64,000 nt of DNA from Streptomyces liangshanensis (GCF_011694815.1 NZ_CP050177.1:2221001-2285000); one strand, 5' to 3'; positions 15,585 to 26,626 are shown, counted from the stretch's first letter. Translations and numbers: made by a program. The notes: generated by a model not told the origin, from the sequence alone.

Positions 15585-15653
15585 CGCACCGGCGCCCCTC
15601 TCCCGTACGGAGGCATGACACCGCCCCCGCTCCGGAGGGGGGCGCCGGTGCGG
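15585..15653. terminator. Bidirectional terminator between DUF1206 gene and pruA
   Basis: CGCACCGGCGCCCCTC on the left (15585-15600) pairs with a complementary arm in 15635-15653 that carries two extra G residues, around a loop of about 34 nt. It sits between convergent genes. Confidence 0.6.
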
Positions 15654-15690
15654 GGGCGGGGGTGTGAGGGGCCCCGGGGGCCCTGGGCCG

Positions 15691-17322
15691 TCAGCCCATG
15701 TGCGGGTAGCGGTGGTCCGTCGGCGGGACCAGCGTCTCCTTGATGGCGCGGGTGAGGGTCCAGCGCATCAGGTTCTGCGGGGCGCCCGCCTTGTCGTTGG
15801 TGCCGGACGCGCGGCCGCCGCCGAAGGGCTGCTGGCCGACGACGGCGCCGGTGGACTTGTCGTTGATGTAGAAGTTGCCGGCCGCGTACCGCAGCTTCTC
15901 CATCGTCCGGGCGGCCGCCGCGCGGTCGTTGGCGATGACCGAGCCGGTCAGCGCGTAGGCCGAGACCGACTCCAGCTGCGTGAGGACGCTGTCGTAGTCG
16001 GCGTCCTCGTACACGTGCACCGCGAGGATCGGGCCGAAGTACTCGGTCGTGAAGACCTCGTTCTCCGGGTCGGTGCAGACGATGACCGTCGGCCGGACGA
16101 AGTACCCGACCGAGTCGTCGTACGTCCCGCCGGCGACGATCGTGCAGGAGGGGTCGGCGGCGGCCCGGTCGATCGCGGCCTTGTTCTTCGCGAAGGCGCG
16201 CTCGTCGATGACCGCGCCCATGAAGTTCCCGAGGTCGGTGACGTCGCCCATGGTGAGCGAGTCGACCTCGGCGGCGAACCGCTCCTTGAAGCCGTCGTTC
16301 CAGATCGACGCGGGGATGTACGCGCGCGAGGACGCCGAGCACTTCTGGCCCTGGTACTCGAACGAACCCCGGGTCAGCGCGGTCTTGAGGATCGCCGGGT
16401 CGGCGCTCGGGTGCGCGACGACGAAGTCCTTGCCGCCGGTCTCGCCGACGATCCGCGGGTACGAGCGGTACGTCTCGATGTTGTTGCCGACCGTCTTCCA
16501 CAGGTGCTGGAAGGTCTTGGTCGAGCCGGTGAAGTGGATCCCGGCCAGGTCGCGGTGGTTCAGCGCCACCTCGGAGACGGCGAGGCCGTCGCCCGTCACC
16601 AGGTTGATGACGCCCTTCGGCAGCCCGGCCTCCTCCAGCAGCTCCATCAGCAGCACGGCCGCCAGGGTCTGGGTGGGCGAGGGCTTCCAGACGACGACGT
16701 TGCCCATCAGCGCGGGCGCGGTGGGCAGGTTGCCCGCGATGGCGGAGAAGTTGAACGGCGTGATCGCGTAGACGAAGCCTTCGAGCGGGCGGTGGTCGAG
16801 CCGGTTCCACACGCCGGGCGAGTTGGCCGGCGGCTGCTCGGCGAGCAGGTCACGGGCGTACGAGACGTTGAAGCGCCAGAAGTCGACCAGCTCGCAGGGG
16901 CAGTCGATCTCGGCCTGCTGCGCGGTCTTCGACTGGCCGAGCATGGTCGCGGCGGCCAGCGTCTCGCGCCAGGGGCCCGCCAGCAGCTCGGCGGCGCGCA
17001 GGATGATCGCCGCGCGGTCGTCGAAGGCCATGGCGCGCCAGGCCGGGGCGGCGGCGAGGGCCGCGTCGACGGCGTCCTTCGCGTCCTGCTCGGTGGCGCC
17101 GGCGAACGTACCGAGCACCGCGTCGTGGCGGTGGGGCTGGACGACGTCGACCCGGGCGCCGCCGCCCATCCGCTTCACGCCGCCGATGGTCATCGGCAGG
17201 TCGACGGGGTTCTCGGCCAGTTCCTTGAGCTTGGCCTCCAGGAGGGCGCGCTCGGGCGATCCCGGGGCGTAGCCGTGCACCGGTTCGTTGACCGGCGTCG
17301 GAACCTGTGTCACAGCGTCCAT
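15691..17322 (-). CDS. pruA: L-glutamate gamma-semialdehyde (delta-1-pyrroline-5-carboxylate) dehydrogenase
   Basis: PruA oxidises glutamate semialdehyde to glutamate with NAD, the second step of proline catabolism. The 543-aa length is typical of the monofunctional enzyme. Aldehyde dehydrogenase landmarks are present: FNFSAIAGNLPTAPALMGN for NAD binding, IHFTGSTKTF, general-base Glu294 in VGETGGKDFVVAHPS, and catalytic Cys328 in EYQGQKCSASSR. The C-terminal part contains PFGGGRASGTNDKAG. ATG at 17320-17322 follows GAAGGAG. It is 104 bp downstream of the proline dehydrogenase gene on the same strand, forming a proline-utilisation unit. Confidence 0.95.
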   Translation of the reverse strand: MDAVTQVPTPVNEPVHGYAPGSPERALLEAKLKELAENPVDLPMTIGGVKRMGGGARVDVVQPHRHDAVLGTFAGATEQDAKDAVDAALAAAPAWRAMAFDDRAAIILRAAELLAGPWRETLAAATMLGQSKTAQQAEIDCPCELVDFWRFNVSYARDLLAEQPPANSPGVWNRLDHRPLEGFVYAITPFNFSAIAGNLPTAPALMGNVVVWKPSPTQTLAAVLLMELLEEAGLPKGVINLVTGDGLAVSEVALNHRDLAGIHFTGSTKTFQHLWKTVGNNIETYRSYPRIVGETGGKDFVVAHPSADPAILKTALTRGSFEYQGQKCSASSRAYIPASIWNDGFKERFAAEVDSLTMGDVTDLGNFMGAVIDERAFAKNKAAIDRAAADPSCTIVAGGTYDDSVGYFVRPTVIVCTDPENEVFTTEYFGPILAVHVYEDADYDSVLTQLESVSAYALTGSVIANDRAAAARTMEKLRYAAGNFYINDKSTGAVVGQQPFGGGRASGTNDKAGAPQNLMRWTLTRAIKETLVPPTDHRYPHMG

Positions 17323-17426
17323 GGGTGGCGGATCTCCTTCAGCGGCTTCAACGGATTCAGCGGCTTGGTCGGCTTCCTCGGCGTCATGTGCTTCGTCAGC
17401 CTCGTCGGCGGGGCGGTCGGGGTGTG

Positions 17427-18353
17427 TCAGCCACGGCTGACGACCGAGCGCAGGAAGAACGCGAGGTTGGCGGGGCGCTCGGCGAGGCGGCGCATGAAGT
17501 AGCCGTACCAGTCGGTGCCGTACGCGATGTACACACGCACCCGGTGGCCCTCGGCGGCCAGCCGCGCCTGCTCGGCCTCGCGGATGCCGTACAGCATCTG
17601 GAACTCGTACGCGTCGGGCTTGCGGCCCGCGCGGTACGCGAGGTCCTGGGCGATCGCGACGATCCGGGGGTCGTGGGTGCCGACCATCGGGTAACCGGCG
17701 CCCTCCATCAGGATCCGCAGGCTCCGGATGTACGCCTTGTCGACGTCGGCCTTGTCCTGGTACGCGACGGAGGCGGGCTCCTTGTAGGCGCCCTTCACGA
17801 GCCGTACCCGCGCGCCCGCGTCCGCCAGCGCGCGGCAGTCGTCCTCCGTACGGAAGAGGTACGACTGCACGACGGCGCCGGTCAGCGGGTAGTCGCGGCG
17901 GACCTCGGCGTGGATCGCGAGCGTCGAGTCGACGGTGGTGTGGTCCTCCATGTCGAGGGTGACCGTGGTGCCGATGGCGTCGGCGGCCTCGACGACGGCG
18001 GTGACGTTCTTGAGCGCGAGGTCGTGCCCGCCGGGCAGGGCCTGGCCGAAGGAGGAGAGCTTCACCGACATCTCGGCGCGGGGCCCCAGGTCCAGCGGCT
18101 CCAGGGCCTCGACCAGCCGCAGGTAGGCGTCCCGGGCGCGCAGCGCCTCCGCCGGGTCGGTGACGTCCTCGCCGAGGACGTCGAGGGTGACCTCCAGGCC
18201 GCGCGCCGCCATGGACCGGACGACGGGCGTGGTCTCCTCGACCGACTCACCGGCGATGAAACGGTCCACCACGGGCTTGGTGACCGGCGCGGCCGACACG
18301 GCGCGGCGCAGGGAGCCGCTGCGCGAGGCGGCCAGGATCACGGGACCCAGCAC
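17427..18353 (-). CDS. Proline dehydrogenase (FAD-dependent)
   Basis: This 308-aa flavoprotein oxidises proline to delta-1-pyrroline-5-carboxylate and passes electrons to the quinone pool. It has the monofunctional PRODH barrel: VTLDMEDHTTVDSTL, QSYLFRTEDDCRALA, RVRLVKGAYKEP (substrate/FAD-binding Arg-Lys region) and the C-terminal helix motif with RVYIAYGTDWYGYFMRRLAERPAN. I chose the GTG at 18351-18353 because GGAGG sits seven bases upstream and the length then matches the family; an earlier in-frame ATG at 18416 overlaps the promoter -10. A TAGATT -10 is at 18417-18422. It is divergent from putR and upstream of pruA. Confidence 0.93.
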   Translation of the reverse strand: MLGPVILAASRSGSLRRAVSAAPVTKPVVDRFIAGESVEETTPVVRSMAARGLEVTLDVLGEDVTDPAEALRARDAYLRLVEALEPLDLGPRAEMSVKLSSFGQALPGGHDLALKNVTAVVEAADAIGTTVTLDMEDHTTVDSTLAIHAEVRRDYPLTGAVVQSYLFRTEDDCRALADAGARVRLVKGAYKEPASVAYQDKADVDKAYIRSLRILMEGAGYPMVGTHDPRIVAIAQDLAYRAGRKPDAYEFQMLYGIREAEQARLAAEGHRVRVYIAYGTDWYGYFMRRLAERPANLAFFLRSVVSRG

Positions 18354-18416
18354 GGGGCACCTCCACGGTGAGGACGAGCGCCCGGTGCGTTCGGGTGCGT
18401 TCGGGCGTCGGCTCAA

Positions 18417-18508
18417 AATCTAGGGAGCGGTCCGATCCTCTGCCATCGACAGCTGTCACGCATCCGTGGGCGGGATCTCATACATCTGTCTGAGAGCGGT
18501 GCGAGAAT
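18417..18508. promoter_or_regulatory. Divergent promoter region of proline dehydrogenase and putR
   Basis: The minus-strand -10 TAGATT (18417-18422) lies 64 bp before the proline dehydrogenase GTG. On the plus strand GAGAAT (18503-18508) ends six bases before the putR ATG, consistent with a leaderless putR mRNA; no ribosome site is visible there. The 80 bp between them should contain the PutR site, but no clear palindrome stands out. Confidence 0.45.
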
Positions 18509-18514
18509 GTCTGG

Positions 18515-19660
18515 ATGAAAGGCGATTACCAGGACCTGGTGGACGAGATCTCGGCGCTGCTCGGCGTCCCCGCGACGCTGGAGAACCGCGACTTCGGGCT
18601 GATCGCCTTCGGCGCGCACGACACCGAGGACGACACGGCGATGGACCCGGTCAGGACCCGGTCGATCGTGACGAGGAAGTCCACCCCCGCGGTGCGCGCG
18701 TGGTTCGAGGGCTTCGGCATCGCGCGGGCCACCGGCCCCGTCCGCATCCCGGCGGCCCCGGACGCGGGGGTCTTCCGGGGCCGGATCTGCCTGCCCGTGC
18801 GCCACCGGGGCATGGTGCTCGGGTACGTGTGGCTGCTGGACGACTCCGACCCGGGCCCGGACACCGCCCGGCTGGCGACGGCCATGGAGGTGACCGCCCG
18901 GATCGGCGACCTGCTCGCCGAGGAGGTCAAGGCGGGCACGGACCTGGCCCGCGAACTGCGCGCGGTGCTGACCGCCGGGCCCGGCTGGCAGCGCGAGACG
19001 GCGCTGACCGCGCTGCGCACGGCGCTGGGACCCGGCGCGGAGGGGCAGCACGTGGTGGTGTGCGTGGCGCCGTGGCGCGACGAGGAGCCGTCGGTACGGG
19101 CGGTGCCGGGCACCGCCGCGCTCTGCACGCTCCCCCGGGACGGCCTGCCGTACGGCGCCGGGGTGGCGCTGGCCCTGCTCGTACGACTGCGCTCGCCGGA
19201 CGCCCTCGCCCCGGCGCTCGCGGCGGTGGCCCGGCTGCGCGGGAGCGCGGGCGAGGACACGGCGGCCGGCGCCTCGGCCCCCCGGCGCGGCCCGGCGCAA
19301 CTGCCCGAGGCCTGGCACGAGGCGGTCGCGGCGGCCCGCGCGGCGGTGGCCCGGCCCCGCCTGGGCCCGGTCGCCCAGTGGCCGTCGATCGGCCCGTACC
19401 GTCTGCTCACCGCCCTGCCCGCCACCCCCGACCCGGCGATCGCCCCGCTCCTGACCCCGGCCCACACCGAACTGGCCCACACCGCCGAGGTCTTCCTCGA
19501 CTGCGCGGGCCAGGCGGGCCGCACGGCGGCAGCCCTGGGCATCCACCGCCAGACCCTGTACTACCGCCTGTCCCGCATCGAACACCTGACAGGCCTGACC
19601 CTCACCTCCGGCGAGGACCGCCTGCTCCTGCACATGGGCCTGAAGGCGGCCCGGCTCTGA
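18515..19660 (+). CDS. putR: PucR-family transcriptional regulator of proline utilisation
   Basis: This 381-aa regulator has an N-terminal sensor region (about 1-140, including [12 protein letters not shown]), a middle PucR/CdaR-like domain, and the C-terminal PucR helix-turn-helix (about 325-380) with [20 protein letters not shown]. Members activate genes for amino acid and nucleobase breakdown in response to substrate. Divergence from proline dehydrogenase and pruA identifies it as PutR. It starts at ATG 18515. Lack of a Shine-Dalgarno and a -10-like GAGAAT just upstream suggest leaderless translation. Confidence 0.85.
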   Translation: MKGDYQDLVDEISALLGVPATLENRDFGLIAFGAHDTEDDTAMDPVRTRSIVTRKSTPAVRAWFEGFGIARATGPVRIPAAPDAGVFRGRICLPVRHRGMVLGYVWLLDDSDPGPDTARLATAMEVTARIGDLLAEEVKAGTDLARELRAVLTAGPGWQRETALTALRTALGPGAEGQHVVVCVAPWRDEEPSVRAVPGTAALCTLPRDGLPYGAGVALALLVRLRSPDALAPALAAVARLRGSAGEDTAAGASAPRRGPAQLPEAWHEAVAAARAAVARPRLGPVAQWPSIGPYRLLTALPATPDPAIAPLLTPAHTELAHTAEVFLDCAGQAGRTAAALGIHRQTLYYRLSRIEHLTGLTLTSGEDRLLLHMGLKAARL

Positions 19661-19718
19661 GCCCTGCCCGGGCGGACGGGCCGAGGGGGTGTCAGTGAGG
19701 GGTGCGACGATCCGGGGC

Positions 19719-20927
19719 ATGACGCGAACTGCTTTCGACTGGCGGCCCTTTCTTGTGCGGTGGAGCGAGGAGTGGGCGGACGCGTGCGAGCCCGGCAAGC
19801 TGTACGAGGAGGACCAACGGGCGAAGGACACACGGTGGTTGGGCTTCGCGCCCGCCTCCGCGGCTCGGATCGGGGCGCTGGAGGAGCGGCTCGGACGCCG
19901 ACTGCCGCCGTCGTACCGGACGTTCCTGGAGGTCAGTGACGGGTGGCGGCACGCGGGCGGCTTCATCGAACTGCTCGCCGGGACCGAGGCGGCCCGGTGG
20001 TTCGAGGACGAGGGCGGCTTCGGCGCGTGGTACCGCGAGGACCTGCGCGAGGATTCCACCCCGGAGGAGGTCCTGTTCGCCGGCATGTGGGAGCGCGCGC
20101 TGCAACTGGACGTGGAGTCGGACCTCACGTACGTCCTGCTGGATCCGCTGGACGTGGACGCCGACGGCGAGTGGGCCGTCCACTGCTACCGCAGCTGGGC
20201 GGGTGACATGCCGGTACGGTACGCGTCCTTCCGGGAGTTCATGGAGGCGATGCACCGCGAGTTCCACCAGCTCCGGGCGGGCGAGAGCCGGACGGGGCGG
20301 GAGTTCGCCAACGCCACCACACGGGAGTGGGACGCCGCCGTCGAGGAGGGCCGGCGCGCCGCGCTGCGCGGCGAACACGCGGCGGCCGAGCGGGCGTTCG
20401 CCCGCGCGGAGAGCTACGGCAGGCCCTGGGCGAAGGCGCTCGGCGACCAGATCCGATGGCTGTGCGGGAACACGTATCTCGCGGACTTCGGGGAACTGAG
20501 GGCCGACCCGGTCTACGCGCCCGACGTACTGGCGGTCCTCGCCGACGAACACGTCAGGAACGGGCACGGCGACGGGGTGTGGTCGTACCACTTCCGGTCC
20601 GCCTCGGACGAGGTCCGCGCGACGGGGGACGCCCTCCTCCGGGAGGTGCGGGAGGGAAGCTTCCGCTACCGCGCGCCCGGCCCGTTCGGCGAGGCGGTCG
20701 ACGTCGCGCGGGAGCAGGCCCGCCGGGGCGACACCGACGCGGCGTGGCGCACGCTCCTGACGGCGCTGCCGCGATGGTCCCCGCCGGGTCCCGACCTCCT
20801 CGCACCGATCGGTCTGCTCGCGGACCGGATCCTGGGGCCCGTGCTCACCCCGGAGCGCGGGCGGGAGTTGCTGGCCACCCCGCGGGGCAGCGCGGCCACC
20901 GCCGGGCCGGGCGCCGCGTCGCGCTGA
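19719..20927 (+). CDS. SMI1/KNR4-family protein with helical repeat C-terminus
   Basis: This 402-aa cytoplasmic protein carries an SMI1/KNR4 (SUKH-type) domain at about residues 40-190, recognised from IGALEERLGRRLPPSYRTFLEVSDGWR followed by the YVLLDPLDVDADGEW strand region and FREFMEAMHREF. The remaining half contains alpha-helical tetratricopeptide-like segments (EEGRRAALRGEHAAAERAFARAESYGRPW). SUKH proteins often act as immunity proteins against polymorphic toxins, but many orphan copies exist and no toxin gene is adjacent. I chose ATG at 19719 over a GTG ten codons earlier because the conserved part begins soon after; neither has a strong ribosome site. It sits between putR and serA together with a broken ORF, so this stretch is a likely site of gene insertion or loss. 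Confidence 0.75.
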   Translation: MTRTAFDWRPFLVRWSEEWADACEPGKLYEEDQRAKDTRWLGFAPASAARIGALEERLGRRLPPSYRTFLEVSDGWRHAGGFIELLAGTEAARWFEDEGGFGAWYREDLREDSTPEEVLFAGMWERALQLDVESDLTYVLLDPLDVDADGEWAVHCYRSWAGDMPVRYASFREFMEAMHREFHQLRAGESRTGREFANATTREWDAAVEEGRRAALRGEHAAAERAFARAESYGRPWAKALGDQIRWLCGNTYLADFGELRADPVYAPDVLAVLADEHVRNGHGDGVWSYHFRSASDEVRATGDALLREVREGSFRYRAPGPFGEAVDVAREQARRGDTDAAWRTLLTALPRWSPPGPDLLAPIGLLADRILGPVLTPERGRELLATPRGSAATAGPGAASR

Positions 20928-20935
20928 ACGGACCG

Positions 20936-21016
20936 ATGACGCCGCGGGAGGCCTGGCGCGCGCTGCGTCTGAGCGGGGAGATACCGGCGTCGCTGGAACC
21001 CGGCGACCCGCGAGGG
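20936..21016 (+). pseudogene. Possible truncated gene fragment after the SMI1/KNR4 gene
   Basis: Eight bases after the SMI1/KNR4 stop an ATG opens MTPREAWRALRLSGEIPASL followed by EPGDPR with normal high-GC3 codons. From about 21017 codon quality falls and the frame runs through the serA terminator into antisense serA sequence. This looks like the 5' end of a gene whose remainder has been lost. The family was not recognised, and the boundary is estimated from codon use only. Confidence 0.35.
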
Positions 21017-21028
21017 CCTGGCGCAGCA

Positions 21029-21068
21029 CAGCGCCGGACGGCCCTTGAGGGCGGGCCGGCCGGCGCTG
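21029..21068 (-). terminator. Hairpin terminator downstream of serA
   Basis: CAGCGCCGG (21029-21037) pairs with CCGGCGCTG (21060-21068), with further pairing inside the 22-nt loop (GGCCC with GGGCC). It starts 19 bp after the serA stop. Confidence 0.6.
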
Positions 21069-21087
21069 GGGGCGTGTGCCTGGGGGG

Positions 21088-22680
21088 TCAGTCGGTGAGG
21101 TTCACCGTGCGGGCCGAGGCCGCGCCGATCTCCTCGGAGATCTCCGCCAGGACCGCGGGCGGGACGTTGTCGTCCACCGTGAGGACCACGACCGCCTCGC
21201 CGCCCTCCTCCGCGCGGGAGACCTGCATGCCCGCGATGTTCAGGCCGGCCTCGCCGAGGATGCGGCCGACCGTGCCGACGACGCCCGGGCGGTCGTGGTA
21301 GCGGAGCACGACCATGTGGTCGGCGAGGGCCAGGTCGATGTCGTAGTCGCCGATGGCGACGATCTTCTGGAGGTGCTTGGGGCCCGCCAGGGTGCCGGAG
21401 ACCGATACCTCCTCGCCGCCCGCGAGCGTGCCGCGGACGGTGACCACGTTGCGGTGGTTCGGCGACTCGCTGGAGGTGGTGAGCCGTACCTCGACGCCGC
21501 GCTCCTGCGCGAACAGCGGCGCGTTGACGTAGCTGACCGTCTCGGCGACGACGTCCTCGAACACGCCCTTGAGCGCGGACAGTTCGAGCACCTTCACGTC
21601 GTGCTGGGTGATCTCGCCGTACACCTCGACGTCGAGCCGGACCGCGACCTCGCCCGCGAGGGCGGTGAAGATGCGGCCGAGCTTCTCGGCGAGCGGCAGG
21701 CCGGGCCGTACGTCCTCGGCGATCACGCCGCCCTGGACGTTGACCGCGTCGGGGACCAGCTCACCGGCGAGCGCCAGGCGTACGGAACGCGCGACCGCGA
21801 CGCCCGCCTTCTCCTGCGCCTCGTCGGTGGACGCGCCGAGGTGCGGGGTGGCGACGACCTGGTCGAACTCGAAGAGCGGGGAGTCCGTGCAGGGCTCCTT
21901 CGCGTACACGTCCAGGCCGGCGCCCGCCACGCGGCCCTCCTTGAGGGCGGCGGCGAGCGCCACCTCGTCCACGATCCCGCCGCGCGCGGCGTTCACGATC
22001 CGGACGGACGGCTTGACCTTGTGCAGCGCGTCGTCGCCGATCAGGCCCAGCGTCTCGGGGGTCTTGGGGAGGTGGACGGTGATGAAGTCGGAGACCGCGA
22101 GCAGTTCGTCCAGCGTGAGGAGCTTGACGCCCATCTGCGCGGCGCGGGCCGGCTGCACGTAGGGGTCGTACGCGACGATGTTCATGCCGAACGCGGACAT
22201 GCGCTGCGCGACGAGGACCCCGATGCGGCCGAGGCCGACGACCCCGAGGGTCTTCTCGCTCAGCTCGACGCCCGTGTACTTGGAGCGCTTCCACTCGCCG
22301 TTCTTGAGCGCGGTGTTGGCCTGCGGGATGTGCCGCGCGGTGGCGATCAGCAGACCGCAGGCCAGCTCGGCGGCGGTGACGATGTTGGAGGTCGGCGCGT
22401 TCACGACCATCACGCCCGCCTTGGTGGCGGCGGAGACGTCGACGTTGTCCAGGCCCACCCCGGCGCGGGCGACCACGCGCAGCTTGCGCGCCGCGGCGAT
22501 GGCCTCGGCGTCGACCTTGGTGGCGGAGCGGACGAGGATCGCGTCCACATCGGCGATGGCGGGCAGCAACTCCGCGCGGTCGGCGCCGTTGCAGTGCCGG
22601 ATCTCGAAGTCCGGGCCGAGCGCGTCGACCGTGGCGGGCGAAAGCTCTTCAGCGATGAGTACGACAGGTTTCGAGCTCAC
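21088..22680 (-). CDS. serA: D-3-phosphoglycerate dehydrogenase
   Basis: SerA makes the first committed step of serine synthesis, oxidising 3-phosphoglycerate with NAD. The 530-aa length marks the long form: a substrate domain split around a Rossmann nucleotide-binding domain (LGVVGLGRIGVLVAQR, and VNAARGGIVDEVAL; active-site His in VATPHLGASTDEAQ), an intervening ASB domain (about 320-455) and a C-terminal ACT domain (about 458-530, DRPGVVGTVGRILGEAGLNI) for serine feedback. I chose the GTG at 22678-22680, reading VSSKPVVLIAEELS, because GAGGA lies seven bases upstream and the protein length then fits; an in-frame upstream ATG lacks support. Terminators on both sides suggest a monocistronic gene. 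Confidence 0.95.
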   Translation of the reverse strand: MSSKPVVLIAEELSPATVDALGPDFEIRHCNGADRAELLPAIADVDAILVRSATKVDAEAIAAARKLRVVARAGVGLDNVDVSAATKAGVMVVNAPTSNIVTAAELACGLLIATARHIPQANTALKNGEWKRSKYTGVELSEKTLGVVGLGRIGVLVAQRMSAFGMNIVAYDPYVQPARAAQMGVKLLTLDELLAVSDFITVHLPKTPETLGLIGDDALHKVKPSVRIVNAARGGIVDEVALAAALKEGRVAGAGLDVYAKEPCTDSPLFEFDQVVATPHLGASTDEAQEKAGVAVARSVRLALAGELVPDAVNVQGGVIAEDVRPGLPLAEKLGRIFTALAGEVAVRLDVEVYGEITQHDVKVLELSALKGVFEDVVAETVSYVNAPLFAQERGVEVRLTTSSESPNHRNVVTVRGTLAGGEEVSVSGTLAGPKHLQKIVAIGDYDIDLALADHMVVLRYHDRPGVVGTVGRILGEAGLNIAGMQVSRAEEGGEAVVVLTVDDNVPPAVLAEISEEIGAASARTVNLTD

Positions 22681-22893
22681 GTGAGTCCTCACAAGTCCCA
22701 TTGCGGACGGCCGTCCCGACGGCCGCATGCGGTGGAGGTCTGACCGCGAAGACGCACGACGCTGTGGGCCTGACGCGTTTGTGTTGAGCAGTGTAGTGCT
22801 GTCGCCGGGTGTGGACTTCCGTCTTCGGCGACTGCGTCACCCGTACGGGAGCCGGTTCGAAAGGCGCCCCCGGGCGCACCCCGCGAGCGGCAC

Positions 22894-22942
22894 GCGCCCC
22901 CGGGCGCCGGGCGGGCGCGAGGCCCGTCCGGCGCCCGGGGGC
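22894..22942 (-). terminator. Long hairpin terminator downstream of ilvC
   Basis: A 16-bp perfect stem (22894-22909 with 22927-22942) extends, after one G-T pair, by five more base pairs around a short loop (cgggc with gcccg). It begins 21 bp past the ilvC stop. Confidence 0.75.
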
Positions 22943-22963
22943 GACCCCGGCCCGGAGGTCCGG

Positions 22964-24091
<1,128 letters not shown>

Positions 24092-24111
24092 CTACACGCC
24101 GCGTCCGGGAA

Positions 24112-24639
24112 CTACGCGCTGCGGTCGAGGGCTCGCAGGCTGCGGTCCGTGATGGACCGCGCGCCACGCCCTATGGCGATGGTCCCCGACTGGACCAGCT
24201 CCTTGACGCCGAACTGCTCCAGCATCTTGAGCATCGCGTCGAGCTTGTCGCTCGATCCGGTGGCCTCGATCGTGACGGCGTCGGGTGAGACGTCCACGGT
24301 CTTGGCACGGAACAGCTGGACGATCTCGACGATCTGGGAGCGGGTCTCGTTGTCGGCGCGCACCTTCACCAGGACCAGTTCGCGCTGGATCGCCGCGTTC
24401 GGCTCCAACTCGACGATCTTGAGGACGTTGACCAGCTTGTTGAGCTGCTTCGTGACCTGTTCCAGGGGCAGTCCGTCGACATTCACCACGATGGTGATGC
24501 GGGAGATGTCGGGGTGCTCGGTGACACCGACGGCGAGCGAGTCGATGTTGAAGCCGCGGCGGGAGAACAGGGCGGCGATCCGGGCGAGGATGCCGGGCGT
24601 GTTCTCGACCAGGACGGAGAGGGTGTGCTTCGTGGACAT
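24112..24639 (-). CDS. ilvN: Acetolactate synthase regulatory (small) subunit
   Basis: This 175-aa subunit activates IlvB and confers valine feedback inhibition. The N-terminal ACT domain (about 5-78, HTLSVLVENTPGILARIAALFSRRGFN) and the C-terminal ALS-type domain (about 85-160, VKVRADNETRSQIVEIVQLF) are both complete. ATG at 24637-24639 sits behind a run of GAGAGA sequence that supplies the ribosome site. It starts 43 bp after ilvB and is co-transcribed with it. Confidence 0.95.
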   Translation of the reverse strand: MSTKHTLSVLVENTPGILARIAALFSRRGFNIDSLAVGVTEHPDISRITIVVNVDGLPLEQVTKQLNKLVNVLKIVELEPNAAIQRELVLVKVRADNETRSQIVEIVQLFRAKTVDVSPDAVTIEATGSSDKLDAMLKMLEQFGVKELVQSGTIAIGRGARSITDRSLRALDRSA

Positions 24640-24682
24640 GTCTGTCTCTCTCGTGCTCTCTCTGGGGCTCTCGGGTCTCGGC

Positions 24683-26533
24683 TCAGTCGTCCAGGTTCTC
24701 GCCGAAGTCGGGGCGGACGCCGAGGGCGGCCATGACCTCGTCGTTGGAGGTGCCGGCGGCGACCATCGGCCAGACCTGGGCGTCCTCGTGGACGATGAAG
24801 TCCACGACGACCGGCCGGTCGTTGATCGAGTTGGCCTTGGCGATCACCGCGTCCAGCTCCTCCGGGGACTCGCAGCGCATCGCGACGCAGCCCATGGCCT
24901 CCGCCAGCTTCACGAAGTCGGGGATGCGGGTGCCGCGGCAGACCTCGCCGTCGGAGTCCTTGCCGGAGTGCAGGACGGTATTGGAGTAGCGCTCGTTGTA
25001 GAAGAGGGTCTGCCACTGGCGGACCATCCCGAGCGCCCCGTTGTTGATGATCGCGACCTTGATCGGGATGTTGTTGACGGCGCAGGTGGCCAACTCCTGG
25101 TTGGTCATCTGGAAGCAGCCGTCGCCGTCGATCGCCCAGACGGTACGGTCCGGCTGTCCGGCCTTCGCGCCCATCGCGGCGGGCACCGCGTACCCCATCG
25201 TCCCGGCGCCGCCCGAGTTGAGCCAGGTGGCCGGCTGCTCGTAGTCGATGAAGTGGGCGGCCCACATCTGGTGTTGGCCGACGCCCGCCGCGTAGATGGT
25301 GTCGTCGGGGGCGAGTTGGCCGATGCGCTGGATGACCTGCTGCGGGGACAGGCTGCCGTCGTCGGGCTGCGTGTAGCCGAGGGGGTAGGTGTCGCGCCAG
25401 CGGGAGAGGTCCTTCCACCAGGCGCTGTAGTCACCGGTGTTGCCCTCGGTGTGCTCGGCCTGGACGGCCTGGACGAGGTCGGCCAGGACCTCGCGGGCGT
25501 CCCCGACGATCGGGACGTCCGCGGCGCGGTTCTTGCCGATCTCGGCCGGGTCGATGTCGGCGTGCACGATCTTGGCGTACGGCGCGAAGCTGTCCAGCTT
25601 GCCGGTGACGCGGTCGTCGAAACGGGCTCCGAGGGCGACGATCAGGTCGGCCTTCTGCAACGCGGTGACGGCGGTGACCGCACCGTGCATGCCCGGCATT
25701 CCCACGTGCAGGGGGTGACTGTCGGGGAACGAACCCAGCGCCATCAGGGTGGTGGTGACGGGGGCTCCGGTCAGCTCGGCGAGCACGCGCAACTCGGCGG
25801 TGGCGCCGGCCTTCATGACCCCGCCGCCGACGTACAGGACCGGGCGCTTGGCCGCGGCGAGCAGCTTGGCGGCCTCGCGGATCTGCTTGGCGTGCGGCTT
25901 GGTGACGGGGCGGTAGCCGGGGAGGTCGAGGACGGGGGGCCAGCTGAAGGTGGTACGGGCCTGGAGGGCGTCCTTGGCGATGTCGACCAGGACAGGGCCC
26001 GGGCGGCCGGTGGACGCGATGTGGAAGGCCTCCGCGATGGTCCGCGGGATGTCCTCGGCCTTGGTCACCAGGAAGTTGTGCTTCGTGATCGGCATGGTGA
26101 TACCGACGATGTCCGCCTCCTGGAAGGCGTCCGTCCCGATCGCCGCGCTCGCCACCTGCCCGGTGATCGCGACCAGCGGCACCGAATCCATGTGCGCGTC
26201 CGCGATCGGCGTCACCAGATTCGTCGCCCCCGGACCCGACGTCGCCATGCACACCCCGACCTTGCCGGTCGCCTGGGCGTACCCGGTGGCCGCGTGACCC
26301 GCCCCCTGCTCATGGCGGACCAGCACATGACGCACCCGCGTCGAATCCATCATCGGGTCATAGGCGGGGAGGATCGCACCGCCCGGGATACCGAACACCG
26401 TGTCGGCTCCCACTTCCTCCAGCGAGCGGATGAGGGACTGCGCGCCCGTGACGTGCTCAACGGCGGCGGAGGACGGTCCGGCGGTACGGGCCCGCGGCTG
26501 CGGATGGTGGGCCCCGGTGGCCTGGTCGGTCAT
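24683..26533 (-). CDS. ilvB: Acetolactate synthase catalytic (large) subunit
   Basis: IlvB is the TPP- and FAD-dependent enzyme that condenses pyruvate with pyruvate or 2-oxobutyrate. The 616-aa protein has the N-terminal TPP-binding domain ([20 protein letters not shown], catalytic Glu in [14 protein letters not shown]), the central FAD/TPP domain, and the C-terminal TPP domain with [30 protein letters not shown] prefer the ATG at 26531-26533 (MTDQATG) to the ATG two codons earlier because the GAGAAGAG ribosome site is correctly spaced only for the second. An attenuator and leader peptide lie upstream. Confidence 0.95.
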   Translation of the reverse strand: MTDQATGAHHPQPRARTAGPSSAAVEHVTGAQSLIRSLEEVGADTVFGIPGGAILPAYDPMMDSTRVRHVLVRHEQGAGHAATGYAQATGKVGVCMATSGPGATNLVTPIADAHMDSVPLVAITGQVASAAIGTDAFQEADIVGITMPITKHNFLVTKAEDIPRTIAEAFHIASTGRPGPVLVDIAKDALQARTTFSWPPVLDLPGYRPVTKPHAKQIREAAKLLAAAKRPVLYVGGGVMKAGATAELRVLAELTGAPVTTTLMALGSFPDSHPLHVGMPGMHGAVTAVTALQKADLIVALGARFDDRVTGKLDSFAPYAKIVHADIDPAEIGKNRAADVPIVGDAREVLADLVQAVQAEHTEGNTGDYSAWWKDLSRWRDTYPLGYTQPDDGSLSPQQVIQRIGQLAPDDTIYAAGVGQHQMWAAHFIDYEQPATWLNSGGAGTMGYAVPAAMGAKAGQPDRTVWAIDGDGCFQMTNQELATCAVNNIPIKVAIINNGALGMVRQWQTLFYNERYSNTVLHSGKDSDGEVCRGTRIPDFVKLAEAMGCVAMRCESPEELDAVIAKANSINDRPVVVDFIVHEDAQVWPMVAAGTSNDEVMAALGVRPDFGENLDD

Positions 26534-26591
26534 CGGCATTCTCTTCTCGAAGCTGGAGGTGTTCGCGAGGGTTTGGGCGGTATCGGTGCAA

Positions 26592-26626
26592 CAAAAAACC
26601 CCTCGTGCCGGGAGGCAGGCGAGGGG
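26592..26626 (-). terminator. Attenuator terminator in the ilvB leader
   Basis: On the minus strand CCCCTCG (26620-26626) pairs with CGAGGGG (26599-26605) and is followed at once by TTTTTTGTT. It lies between the ilvB leader peptide and ilvB, the classic arrangement for attenuation by branched-chain aminoacyl-tRNA levels. Confidence 0.85.
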
